Of a stretch of 64,000 bases of DNA, positions 59,667 through 64,000 are shown in pieces (the stretch's first letter is position 1; every line of letters begins with the position of its first letter). Source of the stretch: Eunapius fragilis (Eukaryota; Porifera; Demospongiae; Spongillida; Spongillidae). The notes under the pieces were generated by a model. That model worked only from the letters and a program-made list of their open reading frames with translations, was not told the origin of the DNA and did no database searches. Position numbers and translations under genes: made by a program. The stretch is from NCBI GenBank assembly GCA_963681505.1, contig OY811977.1:6030970-6094969 (forward strand), in the 5' to 3' direction.

Positions 59667-60800
59667 GGATGGATGCCACCTCTGTAAGTTCTAAAGCAGA
59701 TCCAGACATTCTGATGACTTTTCCCTGTTCCCACAGGGTAGGTATGTACATGCGAGGATGGGGAACCCAACGCCACGCGTAGTTCCCCAATGCCTGGCCA
59801 ACTTGTGAGTGACCCCGAAAAGAAATTATTTACATATCATCTTAACTGAAGATGGATGCCACCTCTGTAAGTTCTAAAGCAGATCCAGACATTCTGATGA
59901 CTTTTCCCTGTTCCCACAGCGTAGGTATGTACATGCGAGGATGGGGAACCCAACGCCACGCGTAGTTCCCCAATGCCTGGCCAACTTATGAGTGACCCCC
60001 AAATGAAATTATTCGCATATCATCTTAACTGAAGATGGATGCCACCTCTGTAAGTTCTAAAGCAGATCCAGATATTCTGATGAGAGTTCCATGTTCCCAC
60101 ACGGGAGATGTGCTCATTTGTGGATGGGGAACCCAATGCCACGCGAAGTTCCCCAATGCCTGGCCAACTTGTGAGTGAACCCCAAATGAAATTATTCACA
60201 TACCATCTTAACTGACGATAGATGCCCCCTCTGTAAGTTCTAAAGCAGATCCAGACATTTTGATGACAATTCCCTATTTCCACAGGGTAGGTGTGTACAT
60301 GTGAGGATGGGGTACCCAACACCACGCGTACTTCCCCAATGCCTGGCCAACTTGTGAGTGACCCCCAAATGAAATTTTTCACTTATCATCTTAACTGAAG
60401 ATGGATGCTACCTCTGTAAGTTCTAAAGTGGATCAAGACATTCTGATGACAGTTCGCTTTTCCCACAGGGTAGGTGTGCACATGTGAGGATGGAGAACCC
60501 AACGCCACGCGTAGTTCCCTAATGCCTGACCAACCTGTGAGTGAACCCCAAATGATATTATTAACTTATCAACTTCACTGAAGATGGATGCCACCTCTGT
60601 AAGTTCTAAAGCAGATCCAGACATTCCGATGATAGTTCCCTGTTCTAACAGGGTAGATGTGTACATGTCAGGATGGGGAACCCAACGCCACGCGTAGTTC
60701 CAAAATGCCAGGCCAGCCTGTGAGTGAACCCCAAAGGAAAGTATTAACATATCATCTTCACTGAAGATGGACGCCACCTCTGTAATTTCTAAAGCAGATC
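59667..60800. repeat. 180-base tandem repeat, six copies
   Basis: Unit starts near GATGCCACCTCTGTAAGTTC, passes CTGTTCCCACAGGGTAGG and CCCAACGCCACGCGTAGTTC, and ends before ACTGAAGATG. Length varies by a few bases. ORFs across it on minus repeat the same peptide and are not treated as genes. Confidence 0.92.
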
Positions 60801-61079
60801 CATACATTCTGTTCAAATTGTAAAATTAATGACAACACTTTAGCAACTGGTCTTAATAACTCCTCAGATTTCATCTATTAATACCTGCACACCAAACCTT
60901 TCAACTAACACATGCTCCACACCAACACGAATCCAGGTTTTTAAAAGCATAAACATGCACTGAAATGTATCATTGTTTTGCTTATTCCAAAATATAATAC
61001 ATCGGTCTTGCAGCACCATTCAGATTACTTGGTTATCCTTAAAAGCGTTGTCAAGTAGGCCATTGAAAAAGAGAGTCCC

Positions 61080-61810
61080 AGGAAAGAGACAGCATCCAGG
61101 AACTAGCCATGGCATAGTGCTTCCCATCCTCACATGTAAACACCTACCCTGTGGGAACAGGGAACTGTCATCAGAATGTGTGGATCTGCTATTAAACTTA
61201 CAGAGGTGGCATCCATCTTCTGTGAAGATGAGATGGGAATAATTTCATTTGGGGGTCCCTCACAAGTTAGTCAGGCATTGGGGAACTACGTGTGGCGTTG
61301 GGTTCCCCATCCTCACATGTACACATCTTCCCTGTGGGAACAGGGAATTGTCATCAGAATGTCTGGATCTGCTTTAGAACTTACAGAGGTGGCATCCATC
61401 TTCAGTGAAGTTGATGTGTGAATAATTTCATTTGGAGGTTACGCATTGGTCAGGCATTGGGGAATTACGCATGGCGTTGGGTTCTAGAACTTACAGAGGT
61501 GGCATCCATCTTCAGTGAAGTTGATGTGTGAATAATTTCATTTGAGGTTTGTCACAAGTTGGCTAGGCATTTGGGAACTACGCGTGGCGTTGGGTTCCCC
61601 ATCCCCACATGTACACACCTACACTGTGGGAACAGGAAATTGTCATCAGAATGTCTGGATCTGCTTTCAGAGGTGGCATCCATCGTTAGTGAAGATGATA
61701 TGTGAATAATTTCATTTGGGGGTCACTAACTAGTCAGTCAGGCATTGGGGAGCTACGTGTGGCGTTGGGACCCCCATCCTGACATGTGCACACCTACCCT
61801 GTGGGAACAG
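61080..61810. repeat. Same 180-base repeat, inverted, about four copies
   Basis: Reverse-complement copies of the 59.7-60.8 kb array, more diverged and partly truncated (one copy at about 61430-61500 lacks its middle). About 280 bases of unrelated sequence separate the two arrays. Confidence 0.9.
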
Positions 61811-63309
61811 GTCAAATGTATCATATTCCACTTATCACATTTCAGAACAGCAAATTGCCCAGTCAGGGAAACACAAGTGACTGTTGTATGTATGCATGTC
61901 TAGTAAGTTTATTGTACATCATTTTTTATGCACATTGCAATAATATCGCACATCAGGCTGCTAGGCTTGTGTTGGAAAATGTTACAATTGAATGCACCCA
62001 AGTACACTGCTAATGTATCCAGCAGGCCTTTCAAAAGTATTTCAATTTCAGGATATGGTGGAAAGGTTTCGTCTATGAGCTCTCAGTTAGTGATTTGTTC
62101 CCTATGAAGATATCAACAGGTCAATAACTATTCAGGATAAAAAGCATGCGTTACTGTCTTTTTTTAAAACTATGTTTCATAAGAGAATGCTGTGGATAAG
62201 GTATGGCTTTGGTGTGACATTAGCGTATTATCCTTTCTTGTTTACTTGGATAGGAAACACTACTTGATTGCCCATCAATGCTCATTGTAAAGCTGTTATT
62301 ATACCTGAAGACAGTAGGGTATGCTACATGTGAAAGAAATGGTGATGCGTATATTTTACGTTTTTTCCCCAGCTCCATTGCATTGTAATGACAATAAAAG
62401 TGACACATTTTCGAATCAAAGTACCCCTGACCACAATGATAGCAGTAATGACAACATTCATAGTAGTGAAAGAGGCTGTTTTGGTTCTAAGAATGTGGAG
62501 AAATTCCTGATCCCATCTTACTACAACAAGCCAGATGTGGATGATATATGTGCTCTGCATGAAGTGGGGTTTACATCATTATATGTTAAGATCTTTCCCT
62601 CATTGAGAAGACCTTGAGCTCCTTACACGTAAGACCACCTACAGTTTTCATTAGTAATCCTTGAAATATATAGTGAGCAGCGAATGCCCTTTCAGTAGAA
62701 ACTTCATAAGGAAAGTTGTGAAGGGCATGCATACATGGAGGTAAATATATATGTGATGTCAGTTCTATGCCTTGAGCATCATATCGTAGCCAAGGATAAG
62801 AAATTTACTGATGGAACAAACTCAATGAATATCGTACACGTGCATCATGCACGAGCTCTCCAATAACTCAACAGAGTTGATAGAGACTGCATGGCCATTA
62901 CAGAAGTGCCTGGATATGGTATGTGTATATCAGAATAATGGTCTTACAATATATAACAGTGTGATTTCATATACAGGTATCAGAAATCACCCTTTTCATA
63001 ATAGAGGTAGAAAGCGATATTAACGCTACCGCGTCAGTTTCAGAATCACAAATTAATTCATCGTTTGGCCTGAAGTAAGCTACATTCTTCAGTACTAGTA
63101 CTCATTCAGTGATTCCCTTTTCAGACTATCACCGCTCTTATAACGACGAAGTTTGATACAACCCGAGAAGCGGCTATTTCGCATGTCTTTACCCACACAT
63201 TGCCATAATACCTGCAAATACAAACCTATGCATGGCACAACAATGAATATTCAAAACGAAATGATTGTCATTAGCCGTACGGCCTAATTGTATAAGATAA
63301 TTGCTTGGA
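61811..63309. other. Interior of the 4.3-kb element
   Basis: No recognised gene. The open frame 62321-62617 (containing DNKSDTFSNQSTPDHNDSS and IPSYYNKPDVDDICALHEVG) is mildly protein-like but unknown. Confidence 0.4.
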
Positions 63310-63355
63310 ATGTGCGGCCGAAGAATGTGAGGCTGAATGTGCGGCTAACTTCAAC

Positions 63356-63715
63356 GGGGTCCGTACGCATCAGACTGGACTCAATAATATCTTATATATT
63401 TACCAGACACCACCAAACTAAGAACTACACAACATTTGACAAACAGTCTGCCTATACCACTGTATAGGCCCAACTGTATGATAGTAAACAGAGATTGTCT
63501 AGTTGTTGGATCAGTTTCCATCACAAAGGTGTGGGTGCCATGACAACTGTTGAAATTTGTGAGTTTGGACTGGGGACCATGCAACCAAAAGCCCCCCTGT
63601 CTCCCAAAGGGTGTGGTCACAGAGCACAAAGCTATGACAAAGGGCACTGGCCCACAACTTCTGGGAGTGTTTTGTGAGGGGCCAATGTAACTCCGACTTT
63701 GTTAGGTCATATGAC
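63356..63715. other. Gene-free stretch
   Basis: Nothing recognised. Short open frames only. Confidence 0.4.
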
Positions 63716-63718
63716 GAC

Positions 63719-63925
63719 GTGTGTGTATGTGTGTGTGCTTGTGTGCATGCATGTGTATGCATGTATGTATGTGTGTGCTTGTGTGCATGCATGTGTATGC
63801 ATGTGTGTATGTGTGTGCTTGTGTGCATGTGTATAGGCATGTGAATGTCAATGCACATGGATGCATGTGTGTGCATGTGCATGTGTGTGAATGTGTGTGT
63901 GCATGTGGATATTGTACTTGTGTGT
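63719..63925. repeat. TG/CATG-rich compound microsatellite
   Basis: Repeats of TGTGTGCTTGTGTGCATGCA with decay toward the right. Cys-Met-His frames here are by-products. Confidence 0.9.
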
Positions 63926-64000
63926 TCATTTGTGTCATTTACTTCATACACTCACATAGGTCTCAATAGTCTAGTATTTGGGCAAGCTGGACTGACAATA

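Larger units (their letters stand above)
59010..63355. mobile_element. 4.3-kb element with AGCCGCACATTC termini
   Basis: The left end has GTTAGCCGCACATTC and a second AGCCGCACATTT. The right end, reversed, has GTTAGCCGCACATTC, then AGCCTCACATTC and GGCCGCACATTCC. Inside are two opposed arrays of a 180-base repeat and no transposase. The left edge interrupts unit 5. A target duplication was not found. The class is unknown; it is probably non-autonomous. Confidence 0.65.

Noticed and set aside
60020-61421. Repetitive ORFs of about 80-130 residues
   Set aside because: They follow the 180-base repeat, differ freely in length and have no starts or splice signals in common.

Overview
This is a piece of a eukaryotic, animal-type nuclear genome. 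It has long microsatellites, GT-AG introns (many only about 55-65 bases), TATA boxes, AATAAA signals and many DNA-transposon remains. It has no prokaryotic operons, CRISPR array or rRNA. Short introns together with DUF6589, THAP, P2X7-tail, TNP2-type and Mutator/OTU proteins suggest an early-branching animal. A sponge is my first guess and a cnidarian the second; this is inference only.

Layout. 0-5.2 kb: microsatellites, then an intact 966-residue Mutator/Kolobok-like transposase domain fused to a complete OTU cysteine-protease domain. 5.4-6.6 kb: a damaged PPM1D/Wip1-like phosphatase copy (minus strand). 7-14.9 kb: mostly non-coding, with one 80-residue ORF, an 18-base minisatellite, a small inverted-repeat element and one exon-like stretch. 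14.9-18.5 kb: a large broken gene of an unnamed repeated family. 18.8-23.7 kb: a DUF6589 gene with many tiny introns and an internal exon cassette repeated almost three times.

24-35 kb and 57.2-59 kb: a 2.68-kb unit in three tandem copies, one decayed copy and one distant copy. Each good unit carries a two-exon gene on the minus strand for a small, probably secreted protein, here called family B. It also carries a short related exon on the plus strand, here called A. Single diverged relatives lie at 37.0-39.3 kb and 42.7-48.8 kb, with relics at 40.7-42.4 kb. Members share exon phase, a 131-base exon (122 in one relative), a matching beta-strand-like last exon and, in several copies, an E-box/ATTGG/TATA promoter block. 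I do not recognise this family; it is the best candidate here for an undescribed gene system.

43.3-44.3 kb: a short TTAA-flanked Kolobok-like element with a THAP exon and a P2X7-tail-like exon. 46.4-47.7 kb: a broken multi-exon gene of unknown family. 49.4-57.2 kb: a nest, in which an element bounded by about 230-base inverted repeats carries a hammerhead-ribozyme-like sequence and two ORFs and is itself interrupted by a nearly whole TNP2/CACTA-like transposon with two divergently transcribed genes. 59.0-63.4 kb: an element with AGCCGCACATTC-type termini and about ten 180-base repeats in two opposed arrays. The window ends in TG-rich repeats.

Most genes here are selfish-element genes. Possible host genes are the small-protein family, the phosphatase copy and the 80-residue ORF. 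Several genes show single frame changes, some at homopolymers, so assembly error and true decay cannot be told apart from this sequence alone.
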